Part shown: in pieces, positions 44,785 through 54,254 of the stretch
Numbering within the stretch: position 1 is the first letter of the stretch
Layout: every line of letters starts with the position of its first letter
Source: Koleobacter methoxysyntrophicus
Lineage (GTDB): Bacteria; Bacillota; Thermosediminibacteria; Koleobacterales; Koleobacteraceae
Reading direction: 5' to 3'
Assembly (NCBI RefSeq): GCF_017301615.1
Contig: NZ_CP059066.1
Coordinates: forward strand, 1,082,001-1,146,000
DNA length: 64,000 nt
Translations under genes and position numbers: made by a program
The notes under the pieces: generated by a model
Databases searched by the model: none
Told to the model about the DNA's origin: nothing
What the model saw: only the letters and a program-made list of their open reading frames with translations

Positions 44785-46206
44785 CTAGATGTGATCCTTA
44801 TACTGGCACTGATTAATTTTAGTATTTCTGCGAAAAACAAGACTAAAAACAACCGTACTCACGAAAGCTGCTATAATGGAAGCGTACGTTTCTGTCAGCA
44901 TTCTGTGTACGGGATAATAACCGAGCACAGCTTTGTGAATTATCCAAAAGAAACCCACTAAAGCAGTTATTATCATTGCATAAACGGCACCCTTTTCTGA
45001 TGTTTTTTTCCAGTAAATGCCCAACAGCAGCACAACGAATATTGCCCCCCTCAGGGTATAGGCGAAGTATACCATATCGAGTATCCTTGTGCTCCCGTAC
45101 ATTATTACGGCTAATATAATGCATATCAGCCCAGCTACCCCGGTTGTCAGCCTTGATACAAACAGCAGCTGATCGTCTGACGCGTCAGTTTTAAAGACCC
45201 TGTGATAGATATCTTTTGTAATCATTGTTCCCGAAGCCAGTATTATAGGTGAAACCGTTGAAAGTATTGCCGCCATTATTGACGCCAGGACTATTCCGCC
45301 CGCTATGGGATTTAAATTCATCATAAGTGTCGGTAGGGCAAGTTTAGCGTTTTCTATTCCGGGATACTTTATTTTAGAGATAATTCCAAGTAGAGCGGTA
45401 AATAAACCGAATGGGGCTACTATAAAAGCAGTAATAACCGCCGATTTTTTTGCCACATGCACATCCTTAGCAGCAAGTATCGGTTGGATTCCCGCCTGGG
45501 CGGTGCACGCTCCGAGAATTGAAGCTGTAATCCATGAAGACACTTTAGGTATACCGATTGATGTCATATTAAAATACTGTTCTGCAGGGAGCGATGACCT
45601 GACTGCATTCAAGCCGCCAATATCTAAAAGGCTGATAATAATAGCGAGCAGTACTCCTCCGTACATAGCGATCAAATGAACCGTGTTGGTGTAACCTACC
45701 GCTACCATTCCCCCTGCAAGGGTATATACTATAAACCCTATACCTAAAATGATTACTGATGTAGTATAATCAAGGCCCAATACAGTGACTCCCAATGTGC
45801 CGGCTGCTATTATTTGAGCCGTACCTACAGCCAGCATAACAAATGTTAAAAGTATACTCGAAACGATCCGGGCATTAACTCCGATGAATTTTTCTATTAT
45901 CCCCGGGACGGTAACAGTCTCCAGACTCCTGTAAAGTTTGGCAAAAAAGAGAGCCAGTACTATTAAACCGATCCCGTTTGAGATTGTGTACCATGCACCA
46001 GACAAACCGAATAAGTACCCGTACTCAGAAACCCCTGTTGTAGAAGTGCCTCCGAGCCATTCCCCTGTTCCGGCAGCAACACACATCAGCACTCCTAAAC
46101 CGGCACCGTGAAATGAACTCGCCGAATTCGACTTTTTTTTAGCGTATACACCTATTGCAACAGTTAGCATTAAATAAAAAAGTATCAATATCAACTGCAG
46201 TGACAT
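44785..46206 (-). CDS. Sodium:solute symporter (SSS family)
   Basis: A 473-residue carrier with about thirteen hydrophobic segments. The early GTGEWLGGTSTTGVSEYGY resembles the substrate/sodium region of SSS proteins, and TVPGIIEKFIGVNARIVSS plus YTLAGGMVAVGYTNTVHLIAMY is a strong family match. SSS carriers import sugars, amino acids, nucleosides or carboxylates with sodium. The minus-strand ATG has AGGAGG at ideal spacing. It is divergent from the oligopeptide operon and has its own sigma-54 promoter, sharing the same enhancer sites. Confidence 0.92.
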   Translation of the reverse strand: MSLQLILILFYLMLTVAIGVYAKKKSNSASSFHGAGLGVLMCVAAGTGEWLGGTSTTGVSEYGYLFGLSGAWYTISNGIGLIVLALFFAKLYRSLETVTVPGIIEKFIGVNARIVSSILLTFVMLAVGTAQIIAAGTLGVTVLGLDYTTSVIILGIGFIVYTLAGGMVAVGYTNTVHLIAMYGGVLLAIIISLLDIGGLNAVRSSLPAEQYFNMTSIGIPKVSSWITASILGACTAQAGIQPILAAKDVHVAKKSAVITAFIVAPFGLFTALLGIISKIKYPGIENAKLALPTLMMNLNPIAGGIVLASIMAAILSTVSPIILASGTMITKDIYHRVFKTDASDDQLLFVSRLTTGVAGLICIILAVIMYGSTRILDMVYFAYTLRGAIFVVLLLGIYWKKTSEKGAVYAMIITALVGFFWIIHKAVLGYYPVHRMLTETYASIIAAFVSTVVFSLVFRRNTKINQCQYKDHI

Positions 46207-46274
46207 ATTTTGCCTCCTCTACTATTATATTTTAATATTAATTCAGCTTTAAAAATTTAACTTAAAAAAAATGT

Positions 46275-46290
46275 AGCAAACGGTATGCCA
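46275..46290 (-). promoter_or_regulatory. Sigma-54 promoter of the symporter gene
   Basis: Read on the minus strand: TGGCATACCGTTTGCT, GG and GC ten bases apart, matching the -24/-12 consensus. It is about 70 bases before the symporter start. Confidence 0.85.
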
Positions 46291-46410
46291 ACAAAGTTTC
46301 ATAAAATAAAAAAATTAGATTTTTGTTGAAAGAGGGAGAACAAGTGAAAAAGTGCTGAAGGCTTTTTATAAAGAGTTAAATAGCACCCATATATCTGCAA
46401 TTTTTATTGA

Positions 46411-46471
46411 TGTGTAAAAAATCTACAATGAGAATCTTTTAAAAAAGAATTAAATGCCTAATTTTTAGACA
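46411..46471. promoter_or_regulatory. Paired enhancer-type sites between divergent operons
   Basis: TGTGTAAAAAATCTACA (46411-46427) and TGCCTAATTTTTAGACA (46455-46471) begin 44 bases apart. They are 55-115 bases from the plus-strand -24 element and 121-181 bases from the minus-strand one, so one bound regulator could serve both. Confidence 0.75.
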
Positions 46472-46525
46472 TGCGTGTCGATTTAATTTACCAGAGGTTA
46501 CTCGCAAATCTGACAATTTAGCAAT

Positions 46526-46541
46526 TGGTATAAAATTTGCT
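46526..46541 (+). promoter_or_regulatory. Sigma-54 promoter of the oligopeptide ABC operon
   Basis: TGGTATAAAATTTGCT keeps GG-N10-GC and the TTGCT of the -12 box; position 4 is T instead of C. It is about 95 bases before the first ATPase gene. Confidence 0.75.
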
Positions 46542-46636
46542 AATATCTTTATTTTTAAAAAAGCGCTTAAATTGCAATATCCATTTTTTGCAACGAGCCA
46601 AATTTTAATCTATAACAAAATCTTTCGATCGGGGGT

Positions 46637-47611
46637 ATGATATTGGAGAACGAAATCCTCAGAGTAAATAACCTATGTGTTCATTTTCATACTGAAGGCA
46701 GAGTAATCCCTGCAGTCGATGGGGTAAGTTTTTCTGTGCCGAAAGGAGAGACCTTGGGTATAGTCGGGGAATCGGGCTGCGGAAAAAGCGTTACTGCCTT
46801 TGCGATTATGCAGCTGCTCCCAATGCCCCCTGCTAAAATTACAAAAGGGGAAATCTATTTTAAGGGTGAAAACCTGTTAACTAAAAGTCATGAGGAAATG
46901 CGGAGGGTCCGAGGCAATAATATATCAATGATATTCCAAGAACCTATGACTTCTCTAAACCCTGTTTTTACTATTGGGCATCAAATCTCAGAAGCGATTA
47001 TGCAGCATCAGAATCTATCAAAAAGGGATGCCCTCGAGAAAACCGTGGAAATGCTTAGGCTGGTTAAGATACCCCTTCCCGAAAAAAGGATAAAGGAGTA
47101 TCCCCATCAATTAAGCGGTGGGATGAGGCAAAGGGTTATGATTGCTATGGCCCTTTCCTGCAAGCCCGAACTGTTAATTGCAGATGAGCCTACGACGGCC
47201 CTCGATGTGACTATAGAGGCGCAGATTCTAGAATTAATTAAGGAATTGAAAGAGAAACTGAACTCTGCAGTTATTATGATAACCCATGACCTGGGGGTAA
47301 TTGCGGAGGTTGCTGATAAGGTTGCCGTTATGTACTGCGGGAGAATCGTTGAATATTCAGATGTGTATTCAATTTTCAATGATGCCAAGCACCCTTATAC
47401 TAGAGGGCTGTTGAGTTCAATTCCTGATATTGATACTCCGAGAGGCTTAAAACTCAAAGCGATAAAAGGGGTTGTACCTTCTCCCGACGAAATTAAAAAA
47501 GGGTGTAGATTTAAAACCAGATGTGAATGCGTAAAAGGGGAATGTTTTGACACAGAACCCCCTCTTATAAAAGTTGAATCAAGTTTTGTAAGATGCTGGA
47601 ATTACAGGTAA
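46637..47611 (+). CDS. Oligopeptide ABC importer ATPase, DppD/OppD type
   Basis: A 324-residue ATPase: Walker A GESGCGKSV, Q-loop MIFQEPMTSLNPVF, signature LSGGMRQRVMIAMAL, Walker B LLIADEPTTALDVT, H-loop ITHDLGVIAE, and the C-terminal oligopeptide extension with the Cys cluster (GCRFKTRCECVKGECF) that may bind Fe-S. ATG 46637 lies unusually close to GGGGGT; TTG 46643 would be better spaced. First gene of the sigma-54 operon. Confidence 0.94.
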   Translation: MILENEILRVNNLCVHFHTEGRVIPAVDGVSFSVPKGETLGIVGESGCGKSVTAFAIMQLLPMPPAKITKGEIYFKGENLLTKSHEEMRRVRGNNISMIFQEPMTSLNPVFTIGHQISEAIMQHQNLSKRDALEKTVEMLRLVKIPLPEKRIKEYPHQLSGGMRQRVMIAMALSCKPELLIADEPTTALDVTIEAQILELIKELKEKLNSAVIMITHDLGVIAEVADKVAVMYCGRIVEYSDVYSIFNDAKHPYTRGLLSSIPDIDTPRGLKLKAIKGVVPSPDEIKKGCRFKTRCECVKGECFDTEPPLIKVESSFVRCWNYR

Positions 47612-47625
47612 TGGGAGGAGTGAAA

Positions 47626-48591
47626 GTGTCTTCAAAAATTTTAGAAGTCAGAAATTTAAAAAAATATTTTCCGATCAAAAAAAGCTGGCTTCCGAGTACG
47701 GTTGAGCATGTTAGGGCAGTTGACGGGATTAATTTTTGGATGAATAAAGGGGAAACTCTTGGCCTTGTGGGTGAGAGCGGATGCGGTAAATCCACTACAG
47801 GAAGAACCATACTAAAGCTGCTGGAGCCAACAGACGGGGAAATACTTTTTGAAGGGGAAAATATAGTAAATTTTAACAGAAAAAGACTTAGATCAATTCA
47901 TCGGCAGATGCAGCTTATTTTCCAGGACCCTTTTGCTTCTTTAAATCCACGGAAAACCGTCGGGGATACGCTGGATGAGGTTCTGTTTATTCACGATATG
48001 AAAGATGCTGCAGAACGTAGTGAAAGGATCAAAGAGCTGCTTCGGATGGTTGGTTTGAAAAAGGAACATATACACAGGTATCCACACGAATTCAGCGGAG
48101 GACAGCGACAGAGGATAGTAATTGCGCGGGCCCTTGCAGTTAATCCGAAATTAATAATATGCGATGAGCCGGTGTCTGCCCTTGATGTATCTATTCAGGC
48201 GCAGGTCATAAACCTTTTAATAGAACTGCGTAATAAACTGGGCCTTACATATTTATTTATATCCCATGATTTAAGGGTTGTTAAACATATAAGCGATCGC
48301 GTAGCTGTTATGTACCTGGGCAAAATTGTAGAAATTGCACCATCTGAAGAACTGTTTAAAAACCCGGCTCATCCCTATTCGAAGGCCTTACTTTCCGTTA
48401 TCCCAGTTTTAAAGCCGGAAAGGAACAGAAAAAAACTCCTGCTGGAAGGTGAGGTTCCAAGCCCGGTTAACCCGCCGGCAGGCTGTAGATTTCATACAAG
48501 ATGCAGCTTTGCCCTAAAACAATGCTGTGAGATTGAGCCGCAAAAAAAGCGTATAGGGGGTGAACATTTTGTAGCATGCCATTTATACTAA
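47626..48591 (+). CDS. Oligopeptide ABC importer ATPase, DppF/OppF type
   Basis: Second ATPase of the importer (about 321 residues): Walker A GESGCGKST, LIFQDPFASLNPRKTVG, signature FSGGQRQRIVIARAL, Walker B LIICDEPVSALDVS, H-loop ISHDLRVVKH and Cys-containing C-terminal GCRFHTRCSFALKQCC. GTG 47626 after GGAGGAG is preferred over ATG 47593, which would overlap the upstream gene by 19 bases. Confidence 0.94.
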   Translation: MSSKILEVRNLKKYFPIKKSWLPSTVEHVRAVDGINFWMNKGETLGLVGESGCGKSTTGRTILKLLEPTDGEILFEGENIVNFNRKRLRSIHRQMQLIFQDPFASLNPRKTVGDTLDEVLFIHDMKDAAERSERIKELLRMVGLKKEHIHRYPHEFSGGQRQRIVIARALAVNPKLIICDEPVSALDVSIQAQVINLLIELRNKLGLTYLFISHDLRVVKHISDRVAVMYLGKIVEIAPSEELFKNPAHPYSKALLSVIPVLKPERNRKKLLLEGEVPSPVNPPAGCRFHTRCSFALKQCCEIEPQKKRIGGEHFVACHLY

Positions 48592-48624
48592 AACAACTAA
48601 ATTTAAAAATAAGGGGGAATAAGG

Positions 48625-50214
48625 ATGACCAGAAAAACATTTAAGAGAATTGCTGTGTTGCTGTTAATCGGTATGCTTGCAATTGGCATTCTTGGAGGCT
48701 GTTCGGAAAAAACCGAGACAGGAGATTCAGCTGCTCAAGGAGAAAGGCCGGAAAAGGTCCTGGTTATAGGCTATGATAGGGATGCGGAGATTCTGGATAC
48801 AATAAAAACGGCATGGTATTCAGATGCGCTGATTTATATTCATGACAGGCTTGTCAGCAGAGATTACAATTTCAGCTATAAACCGGGGCTTGCAGAGAGG
48901 TGGGATGTATCGGAGGACGGTTTAACATGGACCTTCTACCTGCGGAAAGGCGTTAAATTCCATGATGGGACAGATTTTACGGCAGAAGACGTTAAATGGA
49001 CCATCGATACGATAAAGGACCCCGATACAGGTTCGCCCTTCAGAGGTGACCTGGAGGCGATCAAGGAAGTTGAAGTTGTTGATGATTACACCGTTAAAGT
49101 AGTTTTGAATTACCCCTTCCCGAACCTTCTATTTAATCTGTCAAATACCGCTGCGGGCATACATCCTGCCAATGCATACGAGAAATACGGTGATGATTAC
49201 GGCAAAAAGATTGTAATAGGGACAGGGCCTTACAAATTGGAGGACTGGGTAAGAGGCGATAAGATAGTCCTGGTTAAAAACGAGGAATATAACTGGGGGC
49301 CCGAATGGATGTCAAACAGAGGGCCGGCTCTGATCGACAAAATAGTTTTAAGGGTTATTCCAGATGAGAGCTCCAGAATAATGGAAATGGAAGTGGGAGG
49401 TATTCACATATTAAGAAATGTCCCTGAGGCACATATTGAAAAACTTGAAAACAACCCCGATGTTACAGTTTATAAGGAACCTGCTACAAAGCTGGGTTAT
49501 CTTGCATATGCAACCGATAAAAAACCCTTTACTGATGTAAGGGTCCGCAGGGCTATAAACCATGCTTTAAACAGAGAAGAGATTATACAGTTCGTATTCA
49601 GGGGTGTAGGTGAAGAGGCTTACGGCTATCTGCCCCCAGCTTTAAAGGACGAATACCTTGAAGAGAGCAAAGATCTGGGATACCATTATGACCCCGAAAA
49701 AGCCAAACAGCTTTTAGCGGAGGCCGGTTATCCCAATGGGTTTGAAGCAACCCTTTCAGCCGACAATTCATCAAAGAGCAGTAAATTAGCAGAAATTGTT
49801 CAGAGCCAACTGAGGGATGTTGGAATAAATGCCAAAATACAACTATATGATTCGGCAAGCTATGTTGCTATGCTGAAAGAGGGCAAACAGGAGCTCTTTA
49901 TTAGAGAATACAGCTGGCCGAATGCGGATATTCTCGACTGGTTCCTGCTGTCGAGCCAGTTCCCATATCCTAACCACTCCAGGTGGGTTGATGATAAAAC
50001 TGATGAGATGATTAAATATGCCGCTACCAGACCCACATGGGGAGAAAGAGCAGAAGCATACAAAGAAGTGCAGCGGTATTTAATTGACCAAGCAGTATGG
50101 GCTCCTATGTACATTCCTAAGCAGATAATTGCGGTAAGAAAAGAAGTAAAGAATTTCAAATACCACCCATGGATGCTTCAATACAATGATGGCTTTGACC
50201 TTGATATAAAATAA
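48625..50214 (+). CDS. Peptide-binding lipoprotein, DppA/OppA type (SBP family 5)
   Basis: A 529-residue extracytoplasmic binding protein. Signal peptide with lipobox GILGGC, then the family-5 landmarks AERWDVSEDGLTWTFYLRKGVKFHDGTDFTAEDVKWTI, PYKLEDWVRGDKIVLVKNEEYNWG and VRRAINHALNREEII. It binds peptides or related oligomers; the size of the family-5 pocket gives no more detail. Followed by an 18-bp hairpin before the permeases. Confidence 0.94.
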   Translation: MTRKTFKRIAVLLLIGMLAIGILGGCSEKTETGDSAAQGERPEKVLVIGYDRDAEILDTIKTAWYSDALIYIHDRLVSRDYNFSYKPGLAERWDVSEDGLTWTFYLRKGVKFHDGTDFTAEDVKWTIDTIKDPDTGSPFRGDLEAIKEVEVVDDYTVKVVLNYPFPNLLFNLSNTAAGIHPANAYEKYGDDYGKKIVIGTGPYKLEDWVRGDKIVLVKNEEYNWGPEWMSNRGPALIDKIVLRVIPDESSRIMEMEVGGIHILRNVPEAHIEKLENNPDVTVYKEPATKLGYLAYATDKKPFTDVRVRRAINHALNREEIIQFVFRGVGEEAYGYLPPALKDEYLEESKDLGYHYDPEKAKQLLAEAGYPNGFEATLSADNSSKSSKLAEIVQSQLRDVGINAKIQLYDSASYVAMLKEGKQELFIREYSWPNADILDWFLLSSQFPYPNHSRWVDDKTDEMIKYAATRPTWGERAEAYKEVQRYLIDQAVWAPMYIPKQIIAVRKEVKNFKYHPWMLQYNDGFDLDIK

Positions 50215-50224
50215 TTCGATCAGC

Positions 50225-50265
50225 GTTATAACTTTTCCTGGGGCTAACCCAGGAAAAGTTATAAC
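50225..50265. terminator. Eighteen-base perfect hairpin after the binding-protein gene
   Basis: GTTATAACTTTTCCTGGG (50225-50242) and its full complement (50248-50265) with a 5-base loop. ATAAATATTTTTT follows after three bases, so it may be a leaky terminator, or a 3'-end stabiliser keeping binding protein in excess over permeases. Confidence 0.75.
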
Positions 50266-50297
50266 ATAAATATTTTTTGATTTAAGGAGTGTAACAG

Positions 50298-51218
50298 GTG
50301 CTGAAATACATAATAAAGAAACTGATTCTGATGATTCCGGTAATAATCGGGATGACAATAATCGTATTTTCAATCCTCTATTTTGCACCGGGAGACCCTG
50401 TCCATCTGATTGTAGGACCGAATGTAACACCTGAAGTATATGAAAGCATAAGACAGAAATACGGCCTAGATCAGCCTTTTGCAGTTCAATATCTGCGATT
50501 CATGAAAAGCGTTATTGAGGGCGACCTCGGTGTTTCGATCCTGCAGCAGCGGCCCGTAGTGGAGATGATCAAAGAGAGGCTTCCTGTAACCCTTCAGATA
50601 GGGTTTATTGGCCTCTTAATAACCTTTATTATTGCTGTTCCGGCAGGGGTAATAGCGGCTGTAAACAGGAATACGGTTATTGACTATTTATGCATGACAG
50701 GGGCACTGCTGGGGATTGCACTTCCTACATTTTGGTTTGGGATGCTGCTAATGTATGTTTTTGCCTACAAGTTCAGGTGGTTCCCGATTTCAGGCTACGG
50801 GACTCTAAAACACCTTATTCTCCCCTGTTTTGCAATTGGGCTGACCAATGCGGCGATAACCGCAAGGATGGTTAGATCCAGTATGCTAGAAGTGCTGAAA
50901 CAGGATTATGTTAGAACTGCCAGGAGCAAAGGCCTTGCAGAGAGAATAGTAATCTACCACCATGCCCTGAAAAATGCAATGATTCCGATTATAACACTTA
51001 TGGGTCTTAGATTGGGGTGGATAATTGGCGGTTCCGTTATGCTTGAGATAATATTCAGTATTCCAGGTATAGGTCGCCTTATGGTCGACTCCATATTGGC
51101 GAGAGATTACCCCGTTGTCCAGGGTTCCATGATTGTACTTACCTCTTCAATTATTTTAGCAAATATTTTAGCTGATATATTATATGCAGTCGTTGATCCC
51201 CGAATAAGATATAACTAA
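50298..51218 (+). CDS. Oligopeptide ABC importer permease, DppB type
   Basis: A 306-residue membrane subunit with six helices. The opening MLKYIIKKLILMIPVIIGMTIIVFSIL and APGDPVHLI are typical DppB, as is the coupling loop MLEVLKQDYVRTARSKGLAERIVIYHHALKNAMIPIITL. GTG start after TTTAAGGAGTG. It pairs with the next permease. Confidence 0.95.
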   Translation: MLKYIIKKLILMIPVIIGMTIIVFSILYFAPGDPVHLIVGPNVTPEVYESIRQKYGLDQPFAVQYLRFMKSVIEGDLGVSILQQRPVVEMIKERLPVTLQIGFIGLLITFIIAVPAGVIAAVNRNTVIDYLCMTGALLGIALPTFWFGMLLMYVFAYKFRWFPISGYGTLKHLILPCFAIGLTNAAITARMVRSSMLEVLKQDYVRTARSKGLAERIVIYHHALKNAMIPIITLMGLRLGWIIGGSVMLEIIFSIPGIGRLMVDSILARDYPVVQGSMIVLTSSIILANILADILYAVVDPRIRYN

Positions 51219-51277
51219 TTTAAATAGCAGAATTTATAGGATAAGATGCAATTAATTTTTAAAAAGGGTGATAATGA

Positions 51278-52186
51278 ATGATTTCAACTCAAGAAATCAA
51301 TAAAGATATGAACCAAGAACTTTTTGAAAATAAAAGCGAAAAAAGCAAAAAAACCTTCCTTGACTTTATGAAAAGGCTTTTAAAAAACAAAGGGGCAGTT
51401 TTCGGTATAATAATTATTTCCGTCTTCCTGTTCATTGCTGCATTTGCACCATTTATTGCACCATATGAATACGATAGACCTAATATAGCGACAATACTGA
51501 AGTCCCCCTCTGCCGAACATATCTTTGGAACTGATGAATTCGGTAGAGACATATTCAGCAGAATAGTTTACGGTGCTCGTATATCCCTGCAGGTAGCCTT
51601 TGTAGCCGTTGTTATTTCCCTTGTAATAGGGACCATCCTCGGTGCTGTTGCAGGTTACTACGGAGGGATTGCCGATTATATTGTTACGGCTATTACGGAT
51701 ATAGCGTGGGCATTTCCGACAACACTTTTAGCTATAGCGTTTATTGCCGCGCTGGGTACCGGCCTTAGAAATGTTGTAATTGCAATAGCACTCGTCAGCT
51801 GGTCGGGATACTGCAGATTGGTGCGGGGGCAATTTCTGTCCCTTAGAGAGCAGGAGTTTGTTGAGGCGGCGCGCCTACTTGGTATGAGCGACCTGCGGAT
51901 CATATTTAAGCATATGCTCCCCAATTCACTAGCTCCAATAATAGTAATGGCAACCCTGGAATTCCCTAAAGCAATTGTAGTTGAAGCATCTCTCAGTTTT
52001 TTAGGCCTGGGGGCACAACCGCCTCAACCCAGCTGGGGTTCAATCCTTAACAGTGGCAGAGCACTGATTGACCAGGCCCCCTGGATCTCCTTTTTTCCGG
52101 GGTTTATGATAATGATAGTCGTGCTCGGGTTTAACCTTTTTGGTGATGCATTAAGGGATGTTTTAGACCCGAGATTAAAGGAGTAA
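51278..52186 (+). CDS. Oligopeptide ABC importer permease, DppC type
   Basis: A 302-residue permease. A soluble N-terminus of about 35 residues precedes helix 1; HIFGTDEFGRDIFSRIVYGARISL is the DppC signature, and EFVEAARLLGMSDLRIIFKHMLPNSLAPIIV is the coupling loop. Completes the importer of two ATPases, binding protein and two permeases. Confidence 0.95.
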   Translation: MISTQEINKDMNQELFENKSEKSKKTFLDFMKRLLKNKGAVFGIIIISVFLFIAAFAPFIAPYEYDRPNIATILKSPSAEHIFGTDEFGRDIFSRIVYGARISLQVAFVAVVISLVIGTILGAVAGYYGGIADYIVTAITDIAWAFPTTLLAIAFIAALGTGLRNVVIAIALVSWSGYCRLVRGQFLSLREQEFVEAARLLGMSDLRIIFKHMLPNSLAPIIVMATLEFPKAIVVEASLSFLGLGAQPPQPSWGSILNSGRALIDQAPWISFFPGFMIMIVVLGFNLFGDALRDVLDPRLKE

Positions 52187-52271
52187 CCCGTAAAATTTAT
52201 AATGAAGGAACCTTTTAATTAAATATCGATTTAGTATATATAATACTATGCTGTATATGGAGGAATGGTCC

Positions 52272-53897
52272 ATGTTTGACATTCTAATTAAAAACGGTGA
52301 AATAATCGATGGCTCAGGGGCAGCGGCATTTAAAGGAGATATAGGGATAAAGGATGAGGTTATTTTGGAAATAGCTCCTTCGATTAGTGAAAAAGCAATG
52401 GAGGTAATTAATGCGGAAGGTTTGGTTGTATCACCGGGTTTCATAGATATGCACTCGCACAGTGATTTTTCCCTACTGTTAAACCCCTTTGGAGAAAGCA
52501 AAATAAGACAGGGGATAACGACAGAACTTGTTGGGAACTGCGGCTTTACCGCTGCACCAGTAAGAAAAAAGTATTTTCATGAACTCATGGAATATCTTGT
52601 GAATACAGTTATTTTAAGCAATAAGCTCAAGAAAGAATGGAAGTGGCACAGTCAAAAAGACTTCCTCGACACACTGACTTTAAAAGGAATAGCTTTTAAT
52701 ATTGCATCCTTAGTGGGGCATGGAACACTCAGAATCGCAGCAATGGGATTTGCAAATAGAAAACCTTCAACTTCAGAACTAAACAGTATGCTGGAAATGC
52801 TGGAATATGAAATGGAAAACGGTATATTTGGTTTGTCTGCCGGACTGCAGTACGAACCCGGCAGCTTTGCTTCAGCAGAAGAACTGATCGAGCTTTGCAG
52901 GGTAGTCGCCGAATACAATGGAATTTATACCGTCCATATGAAAAGTGAAGGAAACTACTTATTGGAATGCATTTTGCAAGCAATTGATATAGCAGAAAAA
53001 ACCGGTGTTTCGGTAGAAATATCTCATCTTAAAGCCGTAAATCCTCGGAACTGGTCAAAGGTTTCGGAAGCACTTAAACTCATTGAGGAGGCGAATGAAA
53101 AGGGTATATCTGTAGATTTTGATGTGTATCCCTATACTGCCTATGGAAGCGGGTTAATGGACCTTATCCCACCCCAATTTAAAGACAATGGAGTAGATAA
53201 AATGGTTTCCTTACTAAAAAGTGAAGAGACCAGAAAAAATGTCATAAACAGCATGACAGGGGATTATGATACTTGGGAAAACCCAATGGAGGGGAATAGC
53301 TGGAATAAAGTCAGAATAGCCTCAATTAAAACAAAGAAGAACAAGAAATACGAAGGGAAAAACCTCAATGAAATCTCCAAGGAAATGGGATGTTCACCTC
53401 ATGATGCCGTTATAAACCTGCTGGCAGAAGAAAAAGGTTCAGTTAAGATGATTTTTTTCGGAATGGAAGAAAAAGGGCTTTGCACCTTAATGAAACACCC
53501 CCGTGCTATTTTCTGCACAGATGGGAGGGCTGTGGCACCCTACGGAGAGCTTTCAAAAGGAAAGGTGCATCCAAGGTATTACGGAGCTTTCCCTAGAATT
53601 TTAGGGCGTTATGCCGGCCGAAGGAAGCTGCTTTCCCTTGAAGAGGCTGTTAACAAAATGACATTGCGCCCTGCCCAGAAAATAGGTCTTAAACAGCGGG
53701 GCATGATAAAAAAAGAGTATTACGCAGATATCGTCATCTTTGATAAAACAAAGATTATAGATAGAGCAACCTTTGATAATCCCCATAGTTATCCTGAAGG
53801 TATAATGTATGTTATTGTCAATGGTACGGTAGTAATCTCAAAAGGCGAACATACGGGAAGGCTGCCCGGAAAACTATTAACAAATATTCAAAATTGA
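52272..53897 (+). CDS. N-acyl-D-amino-acid deacylase family amidohydrolase (2)
   Basis: About 541 residues, the normal size for D-aminoacylases. Metal ligands HSHSDF (from DMHSHSDFSLL), the family Cys in LVGNCGFT, the GLSAGLQYEPG block, His in VSVEISHLKAV, and Asp in AIFCTDGRAVAPYG with HPRYYGAFPRILGRYA are visible. It cleaves N-acyl-D-amino acids or related D-amides. ATG 52272 follows TGGAGGAAT; ATG 52248 is upstream. Being last in the oligopeptide importer operon, it likely acts on what that importer brings in. Confidence 0.92.
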   Translation: MFDILIKNGEIIDGSGAAAFKGDIGIKDEVILEIAPSISEKAMEVINAEGLVVSPGFIDMHSHSDFSLLLNPFGESKIRQGITTELVGNCGFTAAPVRKKYFHELMEYLVNTVILSNKLKKEWKWHSQKDFLDTLTLKGIAFNIASLVGHGTLRIAAMGFANRKPSTSELNSMLEMLEYEMENGIFGLSAGLQYEPGSFASAEELIELCRVVAEYNGIYTVHMKSEGNYLLECILQAIDIAEKTGVSVEISHLKAVNPRNWSKVSEALKLIEEANEKGISVDFDVYPYTAYGSGLMDLIPPQFKDNGVDKMVSLLKSEETRKNVINSMTGDYDTWENPMEGNSWNKVRIASIKTKKNKKYEGKNLNEISKEMGCSPHDAVINLLAEEKGSVKMIFFGMEEKGLCTLMKHPRAIFCTDGRAVAPYGELSKGKVHPRYYGAFPRILGRYAGRRKLLSLEEAVNKMTLRPAQKIGLKQRGMIKKEYYADIVIFDKTKIIDRATFDNPHSYPEGIMYVIVNGTVVISKGEHTGRLPGKLLTNIQN

Positions 53898-53910
53898 ATA
53901 GGATTGAACT

Positions 53911-53949
53911 ATATATTGAGGGGCTTCGACACGAAGCCCCTCAATATAT
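53911..53949. terminator. Eighteen-base perfect hairpin after the ABC-deacylase operon
   Basis: ATATATTGAGGGGCTTCG (53911-53928), loop of three, and its full complement (53932-53949). No T-run follows on the plus strand. It likely ends or protects the transcript. Confidence 0.7.
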
Positions 53950-53982
53950 GTGCACCCCACACGAACATAGTGTTTTAACAGA

Positions 53983-54044
53983 TGTATAAAAACTCTACAG
54001 CAGCAGCTTCTATTTTTGAAAAACATCTGCACAAATTTTAGACA
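53983..54044. promoter_or_regulatory. Paired enhancer-type sites upstream of the YfcC gene
   Basis: TGTATAAAAACTCTACA (53983-53999) and TGCACAAATTTTAGACA (54028-54044) start 45 bases apart and lie 53-98 bases before the -24 element. Confidence 0.75.
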
Positions 54045-54096
54045 TAAATTGCTATAATATGGGGCATAAAATGCACAGCTTCTATATATAACAAAT

Positions 54097-54112
54097 TGGC
54101 ATATAGTTTGCA
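54097..54112 (+). promoter_or_regulatory. Sigma-54 promoter of the YfcC gene
   Basis: TGGCATATAGTTTGCA: GG-N10-GC with TTGCA, differing from the consensus only at position 6. About 143 bases before the ATG, leaving a leader of roughly 130 bases. Confidence 0.88.
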
Positions 54113-54254
54113 TTTTAACGTGCAATGTCTATAAATCTAGAAAAATTAAAAGGGGAAAGGAGGGAGGTTATGACTTAAGATTTAAAAACCCAAAGCAACA
54201 GTAAAGATCAAAGCAGTGATAATTAACCAAAATTCAAAAAACGAGGTGAAGTTA

